Origin: Pseudoalteromonas luteoviolacea H33-S
GTDB taxonomy: Bacteria > Pseudomonadota > Gammaproteobacteria > Enterobacterales > Alteromonadaceae
Assembly (NCBI RefSeq): GCF_001625695.1
Contig: NZ_AUXY01000104.1
Location: 1-64,000 of the forward strand
DNA: 64,000 nt
Direction: 5' to 3'
Below the pieces are notes generated by a model. It was not told the origin of the DNA, did not search any database, and was given only the letters and a program-made list of their open reading frames with translations. This document shows, in pieces, positions 17,668 through 27,032 of this stretch; within the stretch, counting starts at the first letter, position 1, and each line of letters starts with the position of its first letter. A program made the position numbers and the translations under genes.

Positions 17668-18837
17668 ATGTCGTCCACACCACGCTTTTATTTTATCGAT
17701 AACTTACGTTGCATCGCGCTATTACTTGGCGTGCTATTTCATGCAGCTTTGGCCTACAGCCCTTATTTTCACACCATTTGGCTCAGTGCAGATCCCAACA
17801 AAGCCTTTATCTTTGATGGCTTAACCCATTGGCTGCACCTATTTCGTATGCCACTCTTTTTTGTCATCGCCGGATTTTGTAGTGCGTTAGTGATTGTCAA
17901 AAAGGGCAATACGCCATTTATAAAGCACAGGTTAAAACGGATCTTGCTGCCATTTTTGATCTTTTTACCCCTAGTCATTGCGTCATTTATTCACGTCCTC
18001 AGCTGGGGCGCTGAAATCGCCAAGCCTTTACCGCCTATTTATGCCGCCTTTAGCGCTATTACAGAGCCTCAAGTAAGCACTGCGCATCTATGGTTTTTAT
18101 GGCTATTAATGCAATTTTGCCTCATACATTGGGCTGTATCCCGTGCAATGAGCACCTTCAAAGCAAAGCTTCCCCTAATAACACTGCCTTTGTTTGCTTG
18201 GGGCCTAGTGTTGGGCTTAGCGTTAGTCGTCATCGGCTTTGCGGCACTGCTTTGGCAACCCACGCCATTTCCAGCACCGGATAAACTTTCTCCTCAACCT
18301 TGGGCACTGGCTTTTTATGGCGCATTCTATGTATTTGGCATCATCCTGTATCATCATAAAAGCGCGTTAACACGCTCTGCTGGCGCAATACTGCCCTTAT
18401 TATTGGTTGCGATTTTATCGCTCACTGCCTACTTAATTTACTTACCCGATGCCCCCACTCTCGAGCAAGTCATCGCAGCGGCAAAACAAGGCGCATTGAC
18501 ACCAAGCGGCAAACAGCATGCATACATCGTCGCCATTCAAGCAGTGGCCATTGTCAGCTGGACAGCCCTAATACTGTTACTCGGCCATCACTTTTTAAAT
18601 CACAAAAATCGCATTAGTCGCTATTTATCCGATGCCTCTTATTGGGTGTATTTAGTTCATGTTCCCGTGCTGCTTTACATACAAATGCCGCTCATAAATG
18701 TGACACTGCCTGCTGGTATCAAGTTTTTCATCAGTGTGGCGGCCACCATGGGCGTGTCACTGCTGAGCTACCATTTTGTTGTCAGGCGCACAGTGATAGG
18801 TAGGTTATTAAATGGAAACAAGCAAAAAGTACTGTGA
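17668..18837 (+). CDS. Acyltransferase family 3 membrane protein
   Basis: A 389-aa inner membrane acyltransferase (Acyl_transf_3/OpgC-like) with about ten membrane helices. Family landmarks are FYFIDNLRCIALLLGVLFHAAL with the invariant His in helix 1, and FRMPLFFVIAGF with the conserved Arg and Phe in helix 2. Such proteins O-acylate periplasmic glucans, lipopolysaccharide or other sugars; the substrate here is unknown. The start is taken as ATG 17668, preceded by AAGGAA at 17655-17660, and not as the GTG at 17602. It is divergent from the two-component pair, sharing its promoter region, and ends at a bidirectional terminator. Confidence 0.85.
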   Translation: MSSTPRFYFIDNLRCIALLLGVLFHAALAYSPYFHTIWLSADPNKAFIFDGLTHWLHLFRMPLFFVIAGFCSALVIVKKGNTPFIKHRLKRILLPFLIFLPLVIASFIHVLSWGAEIAKPLPPIYAAFSAITEPQVSTAHLWFLWLLMQFCLIHWAVSRAMSTFKAKLPLITLPLFAWGLVLGLALVVIGFAALLWQPTPFPAPDKLSPQPWALAFYGAFYVFGIILYHHKSALTRSAGAILPLLLVAILSLTAYLIYLPDAPTLEQVIAAAKQGALTPSGKQHAYIVAIQAVAIVSWTALILLLGHHFLNHKNRISRYLSDASYWVYLVHVPVLLYIQMPLINVTLPAGIKFFISVAATMGVSLLSYHFVVRRTVIGRLLNGNKQKVL

Positions 18838-18844
18838 CAAAGTA

Positions 18845-18877
18845 AAAATAAGGGGTCATGTAGACCCCTTATTTTTC
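18845..18877. terminator. Bidirectional terminator
   Basis: Stem AAAATAAGGGGTC (18845-18857) / GACCCCTTATTTT (18863-18875) with loop ATGTA. It lies between the convergent acyltransferase and cystine symporter genes. Confidence 0.9.
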
Positions 18878-18880
18878 TTA

Positions 18881-20263
18881 TTATGAAGATTGAGCAACCG
18901 ATTCAGCGGGCGCTTGAGCTGCGGCTTTCTCACCTAAAATACGGTGTGTAATCGTACCTGCGGTCATCGACCCCGATACATTAAGCGCTGTACGAGCCAT
19001 ATCAATCAGCGGCTCAATAGAAATAAGCAACGCTGCGATAGTCACAGGCAAACCCATTGCAGGTAGCACAATCAGTGCCGCAAATGTTGCACCACCGCCC
19101 ACGCCAGCAATGCCAAATGAGCTAATTGCGACAATGGCCACAAGCGATAAAATAAACGAAATATCCATTGGATTGATACCCACACTTGGTGCAACCATCA
19201 CTGCCAGCATCGCAGGATAGATACCCGCACAGCCATTTTGACCAATCGTCGCGCCAAATGATGCTGATAAGTTCGCAATCGCTGGCGGCACGTTAAGCTT
19301 ATTAATTTGTGTATCCACGTTCAGAGGAATGGTTGCTGCACTGCTGCGAGACGTAAATGCAAACGTCAGCACCGGCCAGATTTTTTGGAAAAACTGCTTA
19401 GGGCTCACGCCAAATAAGCCAACCAATAAGCCGTGTACTACAAACATTAAGAAAATAGCCACATAAGAAGCGACGATAAAGCCCAGTAAATTCGTGATAT
19501 CAGCCAAGCTTGATGTTGCCACCACTTTGGCCATCAAGGCCGCAACACCATATGGTGTCAATGAAATCACCATCTTCACCAAACGCATCACAACGGCTTG
19601 TAGCGTCTCTACAAATGTGCGAATTGGCGCTTCTAGCTCTTCACGCTCACTCATTACTTTGCGTGCTGCAATGCCCACCAAAATACCAAAAATCACCACT
19701 GCGATAATGGATGTTGAACGCTCCCACGCTAAGTCTTGGAAAATATTTGTCGGGATAAAGCTCAGTAACATTTGCGGAATAGACAAGTCACTGACTGTTT
19801 CACTGCGGGACTCAAGCACCGCAATGCGAGATGTTTCGCGTGCGCCCTCGGTTAAGCCTTCAGCACTGAGGCCAAATAATTGCGTAATAAAAATACCGAT
19901 AAGCGCGGCTATCATGGTGGTGATCACCAGCACTGAAATCGTAATGCCACTGATTTTGCCAAGTGCCCCTGACTTATCTAGTCGCACGACCGCAGCCACC
20001 ATAGACACTAAAACCAGTGGCATGATGATCATTTTGAGTAATGCGACATAGCCGCTACCGACCACATTCGTCCAATTTAAGGTTTCTGTGATGGCTTGAT
20101 GCCCTTCCCCCAAGAAAAACTGTAAGGCGAAGCCAAATACACTACCTAATGACAGGCCGATTAAAACGAGGCGAGAAAGCGTAGCCCCTTTTTTCTGGGT
20201 TTGAAATAAAACAATGAGGATTGCAGCAAAAACAGCAAGACTCACCATGGCGATGAAGGACAT
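18881..20263 (-). CDS. L-cystine/dicarboxylate:cation symporter (TcyP-like)
   Basis: A 460-aa member of the DAACS (SDF) symporter family, most like the L-cystine transporter TcyP/YdjN in length and in having a long acidic loop after helix 4 (EGLTEGARETSRIAVLESRSE). Visible motifs are LLKMIIMPLVLVSMVAA, FAFTSRSSAATIPLNV (the serine-rich re-entrant hairpin 1), the GATIGQNGCAG segment and the GVGGGATFAALIVLPAMGLP hairpin region. It should import cystine or a related amino or dicarboxylic acid with cations across the inner membrane. The gene is single. Assignment to the family is firm; the substrate is inferred. Confidence 0.85.
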   Translation of the reverse strand: MSFIAMVSLAVFAAILIVLFQTQKKGATLSRLVLIGLSLGSVFGFALQFFLGEGHQAITETLNWTNVVGSGYVALLKMIIMPLVLVSMVAAVVRLDKSGALGKISGITISVLVITTMIAALIGIFITQLFGLSAEGLTEGARETSRIAVLESRSETVSDLSIPQMLLSFIPTNIFQDLAWERSTSIIAVVIFGILVGIAARKVMSEREELEAPIRTFVETLQAVVMRLVKMVISLTPYGVAALMAKVVATSSLADITNLLGFIVASYVAIFLMFVVHGLLVGLFGVSPKQFFQKIWPVLTFAFTSRSSAATIPLNVDTQINKLNVPPAIANLSASFGATIGQNGCAGIYPAMLAVMVAPSVGINPMDISFILSLVAIVAISSFGIAGVGGGATFAALIVLPAMGLPVTIAALLISIEPLIDMARTALNVSGSMTAGTITHRILGEKAAAQAPAESVAQSS

Positions 20264-20505
20264 ATCGTTACCTTTGAATGATTCGTACGAGAGAAAATCT
20301 AAAAAGAAGATAAATCGGAATTTTTATCTAGCGCGCACAGTAATAAATTATTGCGATACTGAAAAGAATGATTCGGAATGATATATATTTTCAAGTTATG
20401 GATATGGTGATTTATTGACTGGCTTTGCTCTTTACTGTTCAAAAATCAATACAAACCTGCTCATATCCTAGCCTCAGTGCAGTTTTACATGTAAAAGGCC
20501 ACGAG

Positions 20506-20844
20506 TTAGTCGCCATCTATCTCTGCTTGCAGAGCCTCTAACTGCGCCAAAATCGCCAAAAACTTTTCACCAAAGGCCGTTACTTGATACTCCACTCGTG
20601 GCGGTAATTCATTAAAAACCTGTTTCTCTAAAATGCCAAACTCAACATTACGCTTTAAACATTGATTAAGTACCTTGGTGGATAAGCCCTCAACTTGACG
20701 CACCATTTCACCCGGTCGATTTACCCCAGCATGCAATAACTGATATACAGTCAACGACCATTTACAGCCGTAGATAGTCTCGACCATGCGCGCACTGGAT
20801 TGCGGTGCCAATTTTCTTGAAAATTTTTTTTCTTGTGATGTCAT
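20506..20844 (-). CDS. HxlR family transcriptional regulator
   Basis: A 112-aa winged-helix regulator of the HxlR family. The signature is GCKWSLTVYQLLHAGVNRPGE followed by VEGLSTKVLNQCLKRNVEFG and the wing PPRVEYQVTAFG. These MarR-like dimers often sense electrophiles or redox state and control a divergent oxidoreductase gene. Here an SDR gene starts 104 bp away in the opposite direction, so that gene and the following cupin gene are the probable targets. Confidence 0.9.
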   Translation of the reverse strand: MTSQEKKFSRKLAPQSSARMVETIYGCKWSLTVYQLLHAGVNRPGEMVRQVEGLSTKVLNQCLKRNVEFGILEKQVFNELPPRVEYQVTAFGEKFLAILAQLEALQAEIDGD

Positions 20845-20948
20845 AAAGATGTACCAAAAAGTACCTAGCTAACCAATTTGTACTTACTATTCAGAGGCTT
20901 TTATTAAATTTAATCTTATCACGACTTTTTAAAACAAGAGACGTGATT

Positions 20949-21716
20949 ATGACTTTTTCAAATACAGGCACAGCCCTCATCATTGGTGGTTCAAGCGGCA
21001 TGGGGTACGCTACCGCCAAACAACTATTACAAACCGGAATTGCAGTCGAGATTGTGGCCAACAACCAACACAAGTTGGATTCAGCAATCAGTGCATTGAG
21101 CGAACTAGGCACTGTGACTGGCAAACAAATCAACCTATATGACACTCGGTCAGTGATGGCTTTCGCAGAGGAAGTCGCGAGTTCTTCAACACACTATCGC
21201 TACCTAGTTAACGCCGCAGGATACTTCTCTCCCACCCCGTTTGTTGAACATACCCTTGCAGACTATGACAAGTACCATGATTTGAATAAGGCGACCTTTT
21301 TACTCACCCAAGCTGTGGTAAAAAATATGCAACGCTTTGATGGCGGGAACATTGTCAATATTGGCTCGATGTGGGCCAAGCAAGCCATCAAGGCAACTCC
21401 CTCTAGTGCGTATTCAATGGCCAAAGCTGGGCTGCATGCGTTTACCCAGCATCTCGCAATGGAATTGGCGGATAACAACATTCGCGTCAATGCTGTCGCC
21501 CCTGCGGTGGTGCAAACCCCCATTTACGGCGCATTCATACCGCCCGCAGAGATTAAACAGGCGCTTGCCTCATTTAACGACTTTCATCCCATTGGCCGAA
21601 TTGGTGAACCCGTTGATGTCGCAAACAGTATCTTATTTTTATTATCTGATGAATCAAGCTGGATAACGGGCACCATTATGGACGTCGATGGCGGCGTTAT
21701 GGCGGGTAGAAACTAA
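20949..21716 (+). CDS. SDR family NAD(P)-dependent oxidoreductase
   Basis: A 255-aa classical short-chain dehydrogenase. It has the Rossmann motif GGSSGMGYATA (variant of TGxxxGxG), NAAGYFS (NAG motif), the catalytic Ser in VNIGSMWA, the YxxxK pair in SAYSMAKAG, and the C-terminal PIGRIGEPVDVANSILFLLSDESSWITG segment with DGG. The start is ATG 20949 with AAGAG at 20936-20940. The substrate is unknown. It is divergent from an HxlR regulator gene, and 38 bp upstream of a bicupin gene, probably in one operon. Confidence 0.92.
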   Translation: MTFSNTGTALIIGGSSGMGYATAKQLLQTGIAVEIVANNQHKLDSAISALSELGTVTGKQINLYDTRSVMAFAEEVASSSTHYRYLVNAAGYFSPTPFVEHTLADYDKYHDLNKATFLLTQAVVKNMQRFDGGNIVNIGSMWAKQAIKATPSSAYSMAKAGLHAFTQHLAMELADNNIRVNAVAPAVVQTPIYGAFIPPAEIKQALASFNDFHPIGRIGEPVDVANSILFLLSDESSWITGTIMDVDGGVMAGRN

Positions 21717-21754
21717 AATATAACAACAAGGCGTTGGCTCAAAAGGGTAACTCT

Positions 21755-22408
21755 ATGCTAAACATGAATTTTGCACAGCAGCTTGTGATAAATACCGCCA
21801 CTCAACCTTGGCTTGCCAGCCCCGCCAAAGGGGTTTGGCGAAAGCCATTGGAGCGCGAAGACAAAGAATCAGGACATACCACCAGCATCGTTAAATACGA
21901 AGCAGGCTCTGCGTTTAAACCTCATCCGCACCCGCTTGGTGAAGAAATATTTGTACTTGAAGGCGTCTTCTCTGATGAACATGGTGACTACCCTGCAGGC
22001 ACATACCTACGCAATCCGCCAAATAGTGTGCATGCGCCATTTAGCAAACATGGCTGTGTGATTTTTGTCAAACTCAACCAGTTTGCTCCCCAAGACTCAA
22101 AAACCGTCAGAGTAAACACCCATGAAACACCTTGGCAGCAAGGGCAAGGTCATTTACAAGTGATGCCACTGCACAGCTTTGAGCAGCAACATACAGCACT
22201 GGTAAAATGGCCTGCCAATGAGCGATTTATCCCACACACGCACTTTGGTGGAGAGGAGATCTTGGTCCTTGAGGGTGAATTTATCGATGAGCGAGGTCAG
22301 TACCCTCAAGGCACTTGGCTACGGAGCCCGCACTTGAGCCAACATACCCCCTATGTCGTGCAACCTACCTTAATCTTGGTCAAAGTGGGACATCTTGCTA
22401 TTGAATAA
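21755..22408 (+). CDS. ChrR-like double-cupin protein
   Basis: A 217-aa protein with two homologous cupin halves. The first has FKPHPHPLGEEIFVLEGVFSDEHGDYPAGTYLRNP and the second IPHTHFGGEEILVLEGEF and ERGQYPQGTWLRSP, each with the H-x-H...E metal triad. This is the cupin type of the C-terminal part of ChrR anti-sigma factors and their stand-alone relatives, which bind a metal and may handle peroxide or aldehyde stress. The start at ATG 21755 has AAGGG 7 bases before it. It is in an apparent operon after the SDR gene. The exact reaction is unknown. Confidence 0.82.
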   Translation: MLNMNFAQQLVINTATQPWLASPAKGVWRKPLEREDKESGHTTSIVKYEAGSAFKPHPHPLGEEIFVLEGVFSDEHGDYPAGTYLRNPPNSVHAPFSKHGCVIFVKLNQFAPQDSKTVRVNTHETPWQQGQGHLQVMPLHSFEQQHTALVKWPANERFIPHTHFGGEEILVLEGEFIDERGQYPQGTWLRSPHLSQHTPYVVQPTLILVKVGHLAIE

Positions 22409-22497
22409 AGCGTGGTGTTTTGACGTTGTTGTCTCTAGCCTTACTTGGGTATAATCCACGGCATCGCACCCTATGTAGAAGTAAAACCGGAGCCCTG

Positions 22498-22806
22498 ATG
22501 AAAAAACTCTCTAAAGTGCAAGAAAAACAACAAGCACTCGTACTTGATGTGGCAGATAGACTCGAAGCACAAGCGCGTGAAGAAATACCAGGTATGCTGC
22601 AATGTTGGTTTGATATGGAGTTTCATCTATTCCCGAGCTCTTTATTGCTGTGCTTTCAGTTCGAAAATGAACAAGCATTAGAAGCTGCAAAACCAGATCT
22701 ACTCAAATGGCAGAAGCGCCTGAGTGCCGCCATGGTGAAAAAAGGGGTGATCTTAAAAGATATGCGCAAACACTTGGTGTTTACTATGAATGGACCTGAA
22801 GATTAA
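22498..22806 (+). CDS. Conserved-looking hypothetical protein; host of cassette insertion
   Basis: A 102-aa soluble protein starting MKKLSKVQEKQQ, with GGAGCC before ATG 22498. No function recognised; a charged N-terminal helix is followed by an alternating pattern (FDMEFHLFPSSLLLCFQF). Its last 53 bases plus stop are repeated, with one mismatch, at 27033-27089, after the two-ATPase cassette. The gene is complete at the left repeat and only a 3' remnant remains at the right one. That is what integration into the 3' end of a gene leaves when the incoming element carries a copy of the end. Confidence 0.7.
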   Translation: MKKLSKVQEKQQALVLDVADRLEAQAREEIPGMLQCWFDMEFHLFPSSLLLCFQFENEQALEAAKPDLLKWQKRLSAAMVKKGVILKDMRKHLVFTMNGPED

Positions 22807-22810
22807 AGCC
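22754..22810 (+). repeat. Left 57-bp direct repeat (attL-like)
   Basis: It covers the last codons and stop of the 22498 gene plus AAAGCC. It matches 27033-27089 in 56 of 57 positions, with a C/T difference in GCG(C/T)AAAC. Confidence 0.85.
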
Positions 22811-22909
22811 TCGTTTATTCAACCGTTCAAGCGGCCGTGAATATGACATTGCCGCCCCTCCTTCATCCCTCCTAAAGAACAGCTAATGTGGTTGAGTGCA
22901 GCCGCAGCA

Positions 22910-22996
22910 TTGACACAAAATTTGGCAATAAATTTATAGCCAAATTTATTGACAATGGATTTATTGTCAACATACTTAGCTATAGAATTATTGTCA
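22910..22996 (+). promoter_or_regulatory. Promoter with nested palindromes for the ATPase pair
   Basis: TTGACA (22910-22915), 17-bp spacer, TTTATA (22933-22938) is a good sigma-70 promoter. A near-perfect 24-bp palindrome (22921-22944, arms TTTGGC/GCCAAA) covers the -10. A second palindrome has TTGACAA (22949-22955) and TTGTCAA (22964-22970), and a third TTGTCAA half-site is at 22990-22996 beside the ribosome binding site. This looks like a repressor operator; the regulator is not identified. Confidence 0.55.
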
Positions 22997-23008
22997 AAGG
23001 AGATTCCA

Positions 23009-24184
23009 ATGGCTGGGCAAGTGGCATTTGGAAAGCACTACTTTCCAAGAGAAAAAGATGAAAATAAAATATGGCGCCGTTTGAACCGTGGCAGCCACCT
23101 ACTGTTACTTGCCCCTAGGCGTGTTGGAAAAACATCACTGCTTAGGCATTTGGAATCTCAACCTAAAGATGGCTATGTATTTTTATATAACATAGTGCAA
23201 TCATGCTCTTCAGTTCATGAATATTACAAGTGTATTATTGATAACTTATTTAGATCAGAGTTTACCAACAAACTCAGCAAACTCAGTCAGTGGAGTACTG
23301 AAAAACTAAACGATCTAAAGGGAAGTATCAAAGGACTCAACATCAGTGAAGCTGGTATCGAGTTTGACAACCAAGAACAATCTCTAACACACCATGACCT
23401 CAAAGCAGTACTTGAGAAAATCAAAATCAACCAAAAGCTCATCATAGTGATTGATGAATTCCCTGACGTATTGGAAAAAATACATGATCAACATGGCCAT
23501 GCTGCAGCTGAACAATTTCTGGCTGGCTGCCGGGAACTTTGGCAAGAGCCAAATTTAGATCGAAATATACAATTTATTTTCACCGGCTCTATTGGGCTAG
23601 ATTCGCTTGTAAATAAATTAAACTTGTCTGATTTAATCAATGTATTGATGACCGTCACAGTAACCCCTTTAACTACCGAAAAAGCACTGGCGTTTATCGG
23701 CTTTGTCTCCAGTAAAGGGCAAGAAAACCTAATTTTGACCAATGAGATAAAGCGCTACTTGCTAGAAAAAGTTGGGTGGTACATGCCCTATTATATCGAG
23801 ACCTTGGTATTAAGTGTCGAAGATCATTGCTGTGAAAATGACATTACAAGCCCATCACAGCAAGACATTGATATGGCCTATGAGCAGCTATTCACACAAA
23901 ACTACCTGTCAAACTTCAATCATTGGGCTGAACGACTTCATAGATTAGAAAAAAGCGAGCAAAGATTTGCATATGAATCGCTTAATCATATTGCTGAACA
24001 TGGTGAAATCACCTTATCTGACTTACACAATAACAAGGCATCACCAACCAATACTGACGTTAATACCGGTTACGTCATCGAATGCCTAAAGCATGATGGC
24101 TACATTTTCGAAAATGGCGACGATGCATTTGAATTTACATCCCCTATGTTAAAAGAGTGGTGGAGGCGCCATGCAGCTAGATAA
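23009..24184 (+). CDS. P-loop ATPase with winged-helix C-terminus (cassette gene 1)
   Basis: A 391-aa ATPase of the archaeal-ATPase/STAND-like group (ATPase_2, MNS clade). Walker A is APRRVGKTS (Lys41), Walker B is IIVIDEFPD (Asp149, Glu150), and a sensor-like FIFTGSIGLDSL is followed by TVTPLTTEKALAFI, a pattern common in this group. The C-terminal 90 residues look like a winged helix (ITLSDLHNN ... GYVIECLKHDGYIFENG) ending KEWWRRHAAR. The start at ATG 23009 has AAGGAG five bases before it; the frame is open from 22949. It overlaps the next gene by 14 bp. Function is unknown; ATP-driven sensing or defence is inference. Confidence 0.8.
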   Translation: MAGQVAFGKHYFPREKDENKIWRRLNRGSHLLLLAPRRVGKTSLLRHLESQPKDGYVFLYNIVQSCSSVHEYYKCIIDNLFRSEFTNKLSKLSQWSTEKLNDLKGSIKGLNISEAGIEFDNQEQSLTHHDLKAVLEKIKINQKLIIVIDEFPDVLEKIHDQHGHAAAEQFLAGCRELWQEPNLDRNIQFIFTGSIGLDSLVNKLNLSDLINVLMTVTVTPLTTEKALAFIGFVSSKGQENLILTNEIKRYLLEKVGWYMPYYIETLVLSVEDHCCENDITSPSQQDIDMAYEQLFTQNYLSNFNHWAERLHRLEKSEQRFAYESLNHIAEHGEITLSDLHNNKASPTNTDVNTGYVIECLKHDGYIFENGDDAFEFTSPMLKEWWRRHAAR

Positions 24185-26888
24185 CTACAAAGAGGGTATT
24201 AAGCTTTATAATGCCCAAAATACCTCAGCCCATATGGTAAAAAGCAACTTTGTTATCCGGATAAGGCAATATAAGAAGCTGTGGCAATCAATTAAAAATG
24301 CCGATATGACACACCCTGAGCAACACTATATTATACAAGGCGTCAGAGGCTCAGGAAAAACCACTATGTTGCGCCGGTTGGCAATTGAGGTCGAAGAAGA
24401 TCAACAACTCTCCTCTTGGCTCATACCAATCACGTTCAAAGAAGAGGAATATGGGATTAGCTCACTCTTTACATTTTGGGAGCGGATAGCCGAAGAGTTA
24501 GCCGAGTTTAACAGCGCCCTGTTTGGTACCTTGTTCGAGAAAGTGGATGATCTAGAGGATAACGAAATAAAACAGCTGATTGCTGTCATCGATCAAACAC
24601 TCATCACACACAATAAAAAGATTATCTTATTTATTGATAATATTGCCGAATTATTTGAACAGTTTTCGCAACACGAAGGAGAGATACTGCGAGAGGTCCT
24701 CACCACCAATAACAACGTCCGCATTTTTGGTGGCTCAGCCGTAAGACTCGAAGCCTTTTTTGACAATACGGCCCCTTTTTATCAATTTTTTACTGTAGAA
24801 ACCCTAACCGGTTTGAAAAAAAATGAAACGATTGCACTACTCAATAAACTCAGTGAACATGCCGGTGAAAAAGAACAACAAACACTCAAACTACTGTTAA
24901 AAAATGAGCCTGAAAAAGTCGAGTCTATCCGCCGCTTAACTGGGGGTATTCCGCGCACCATGGTTATTTTATTTAATATACTGGTAGAGGGCGCAAAGGG
25001 CAGCACATTTAGGCTTTTAGAAGAAACCATTGATAAAACAACCCCCCTCTACAAACATCGCATGGACGATTTAACCGCTCAGCAAAAGCCAATCGTCAAT
25101 GCCATTGCCCTTAATTGGGATGCGATCTCTGTCAAAGAACTCACCGAAAAGACAAGACTCCCCAGCAAACAAATTTCCGCACAGCTCAGGCAACTTGAAA
25201 AGCAGTGGATCATCGAAAAAACCACAACCCACACCAAAAACCACTTATATGCTTTAAAAGAACGCTTTTTCAATATTTGGTACTTGATGCGCTATGGGCG
25301 TCGTAAAGACAGAAAAAAGGTCATCTGGCTCACTCAATTTATGGAAATATGGTGCTCTGGAGAGGATTTACTAAAAAGAGCCAATGTATTTGCTCAGCAA
25401 CTTAACCGAGAATGTCACCCGCACGCAGCAGTTATGATTGCCAACGCTTTTGTTTGCAGTGAGCAGCTTCCATTTGACGAAAAAACAAAAATTTCCTCTG
25501 CCATCTCTCAATTTTTAGATAAATCAGGGAATGGTAACCTGCAAAAAGAACTGCTCCCGATTGAAAACAGTGCCGTACAACAGGACCAAGAGCTAGTTAA
25601 ACTACTCAAATTGTTTCGTGAGCATGGAGATAAAACCCCCACGAAAGAGACGCAGGAACTAGAACAGAAACTATTAGAGAGCAGCAATACTCTCATGCTA
25701 GGCTGTTTTTATTATATATTAGAGCAATTTGAAAAGGCTGAGCGCTATTTAAAGCAACTTGATGATGCTAGTGCGCGTTTCATGTTGCTGGTCATTTACT
25801 CTATACAAGAACAAACAGACCAAGTAATTGAGTTGGCATATAAATGTATTCAGGAAGGTTATTTTGAAGCCGCATTACTATTAGCCTTTGCCTATGAAAA
25901 CCAACGCGACTTCTCAGAGGCTGAAAAGCACTACCTCTTGGCAATTGAAAAAGAGGTTAAAAGCAGTCAAAGCAAACTAGCCAACTTTTATTATAAGAGA
26001 AATAAAATGGAACTTGCTGAAAAATATGCGCTGCTTGCATATCATGCGGATGAGGATGAAGCATTATTTAAACTACTTGCCATCTACCAAAAACAAAGCA
26101 AATATGATGAGGCTGAAACACTGGCATTAACAGAGATCAGCAAAGGTAATACCGATGAACGTCTCTATATTTCACTTGTTTTTTCTTGTATATATCAAGG
26201 TAAATTAGACGCCGCTGAATCCTACTTACAAACAGAGCAATTATCACAATACAACTTCCTTGCCGCACATTTTTACCTCGCTAAAAATGAACTGGAACAA
26301 GCCAAAACACATGCATTGAACTCGTATCAGCAAGATAACTTTTCACCAGCACATAAGCTATTAGCCCTTATTTACACTCAAGAAGCCAAGTATGAGCTTG
26401 CTGAAAAGCACCTACTAGAAGTCGCTTCCGAAGACATTTATGCTCAATTAGAGCTAGCAAAACTTTACGTTAAACAGCCACAGCTCAAACCGAAGGAGCA
26501 TGCCCTTTCCTTAATTGAACAAATTGAAGAGATACCGCAAGCAAGTACACCCCTTGTTATTCAAATTTTATTGTGGAATAACCAATTTGACCAAGCTGCT
26601 AAAAAAATGATTCAAACCTTAAGCATCTATACTCAACAAATTGATGATTATGAGGAAGAGTTGATCCAACTGTTTACGTTCTTTTTAGCAAAAGGCCAAA
26701 CTAATTTAGTTTGTCGTTGGTTCAAAGAGTATGACTTATCAGAGCGTTTTAAACCTCTTTATTACGCTTTGATGTCACTCATGGAAAGTACCTACCCAAA
26801 TGAGCTTTTGCGCATGGGAAGTGAATTAAAAGAAACCGTCGACGAAGTATTACAACACATAGAGTCTCTAACACAAAAGTATAAATAA
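24171..26888 (+). CDS. P-loop ATPase with wHTH and long TPR array (cassette gene 2)
   Basis: A 905-aa protein: ATPase domain (about 25-290) with Walker A GVRGSGKTT (Lys63), Walker B IILFIDNIAE (Asp156, with Asn157 where many relatives have an acid), and RRLTGGIPRT in the arginine-finger/sensor region. A winged helix (about 300-370) carries AISVKELTEKTRLPSKQISAQL. Helical repeats run from about 500 to the end, several with TPR consensus (KAERYLKQL, EAEKHYLLAIEKE, LAEKYALLAYH). This is the STAND layout: NTPase switch plus a repeat sensor arm. GGAGG precedes the start, which lies inside the upstream gene. No toxin-like effector domain is visible. Defence or signalling role is inference. Confidence 0.8.
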   Translation: MQLDNYKEGIKLYNAQNTSAHMVKSNFVIRIRQYKKLWQSIKNADMTHPEQHYIIQGVRGSGKTTMLRRLAIEVEEDQQLSSWLIPITFKEEEYGISSLFTFWERIAEELAEFNSALFGTLFEKVDDLEDNEIKQLIAVIDQTLITHNKKIILFIDNIAELFEQFSQHEGEILREVLTTNNNVRIFGGSAVRLEAFFDNTAPFYQFFTVETLTGLKKNETIALLNKLSEHAGEKEQQTLKLLLKNEPEKVESIRRLTGGIPRTMVILFNILVEGAKGSTFRLLEETIDKTTPLYKHRMDDLTAQQKPIVNAIALNWDAISVKELTEKTRLPSKQISAQLRQLEKQWIIEKTTTHTKNHLYALKERFFNIWYLMRYGRRKDRKKVIWLTQFMEIWCSGEDLLKRANVFAQQLNRECHPHAAVMIANAFVCSEQLPFDEKTKISSAISQFLDKSGNGNLQKELLPIENSAVQQDQELVKLLKLFREHGDKTPTKETQELEQKLLESSNTLMLGCFYYILEQFEKAERYLKQLDDASARFMLLVIYSIQEQTDQVIELAYKCIQEGYFEAALLLAFAYENQRDFSEAEKHYLLAIEKEVKSSQSKLANFYYKRNKMELAEKYALLAYHADEDEALFKLLAIYQKQSKYDEAETLALTEISKGNTDERLYISLVFSCIYQGKLDAAESYLQTEQLSQYNFLAAHFYLAKNELEQAKTHALNSYQQDNFSPAHKLLALIYTQEAKYELAEKHLLEVASEDIYAQLELAKLYVKQPQLKPKEHALSLIEQIEEIPQASTPLVIQILLWNNQFDQAAKKMIQTLSIYTQQIDDYEEELIQLFTFFLAKGQTNLVCRWFKEYDLSERFKPLYYALMSLMESTYPNELLRMGSELKETVDEVLQHIESLTQKYK

Positions 26889-26894
26889 TCAAGC

Positions 26895-26920
26895 AGGGCC
26901 TTGATTGGCCCTTTACTTTT
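26895..26920 (+). terminator. Terminator of the ATPase operon
   Basis: Stem AGGGCC / GGCCCT, loop TTGATT, followed by TTTACTTTT, just after the stop of the second ATPase gene and still inside the repeat-bounded segment. Confidence 0.8.
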
Positions 26921-27032
26921 CATCATCGAGGTATGGATTAAATGACGAAAAGCCAATGATAAAGCTAAATTTCTAGACTACTTGTTTTTGAAAAGTTCTG
27001 CCTCTAATATTTATGGCGTTTTGATTTTAAGC

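Noticed and set aside
19494-20051. 185-residue frame opposite the cystine symporter
   Set aside because: It is the complement of a strongly coding membrane-protein gene; it has no ribosome binding site or motif of its own.
22498-22806. Recent tandem duplication of this gene to explain the 57-bp repeat
   Set aside because: Only the last 57 bp are repeated and 4.2 kb of unrelated sequence lies between, which fits insertion at the 3' end better than simple duplication.
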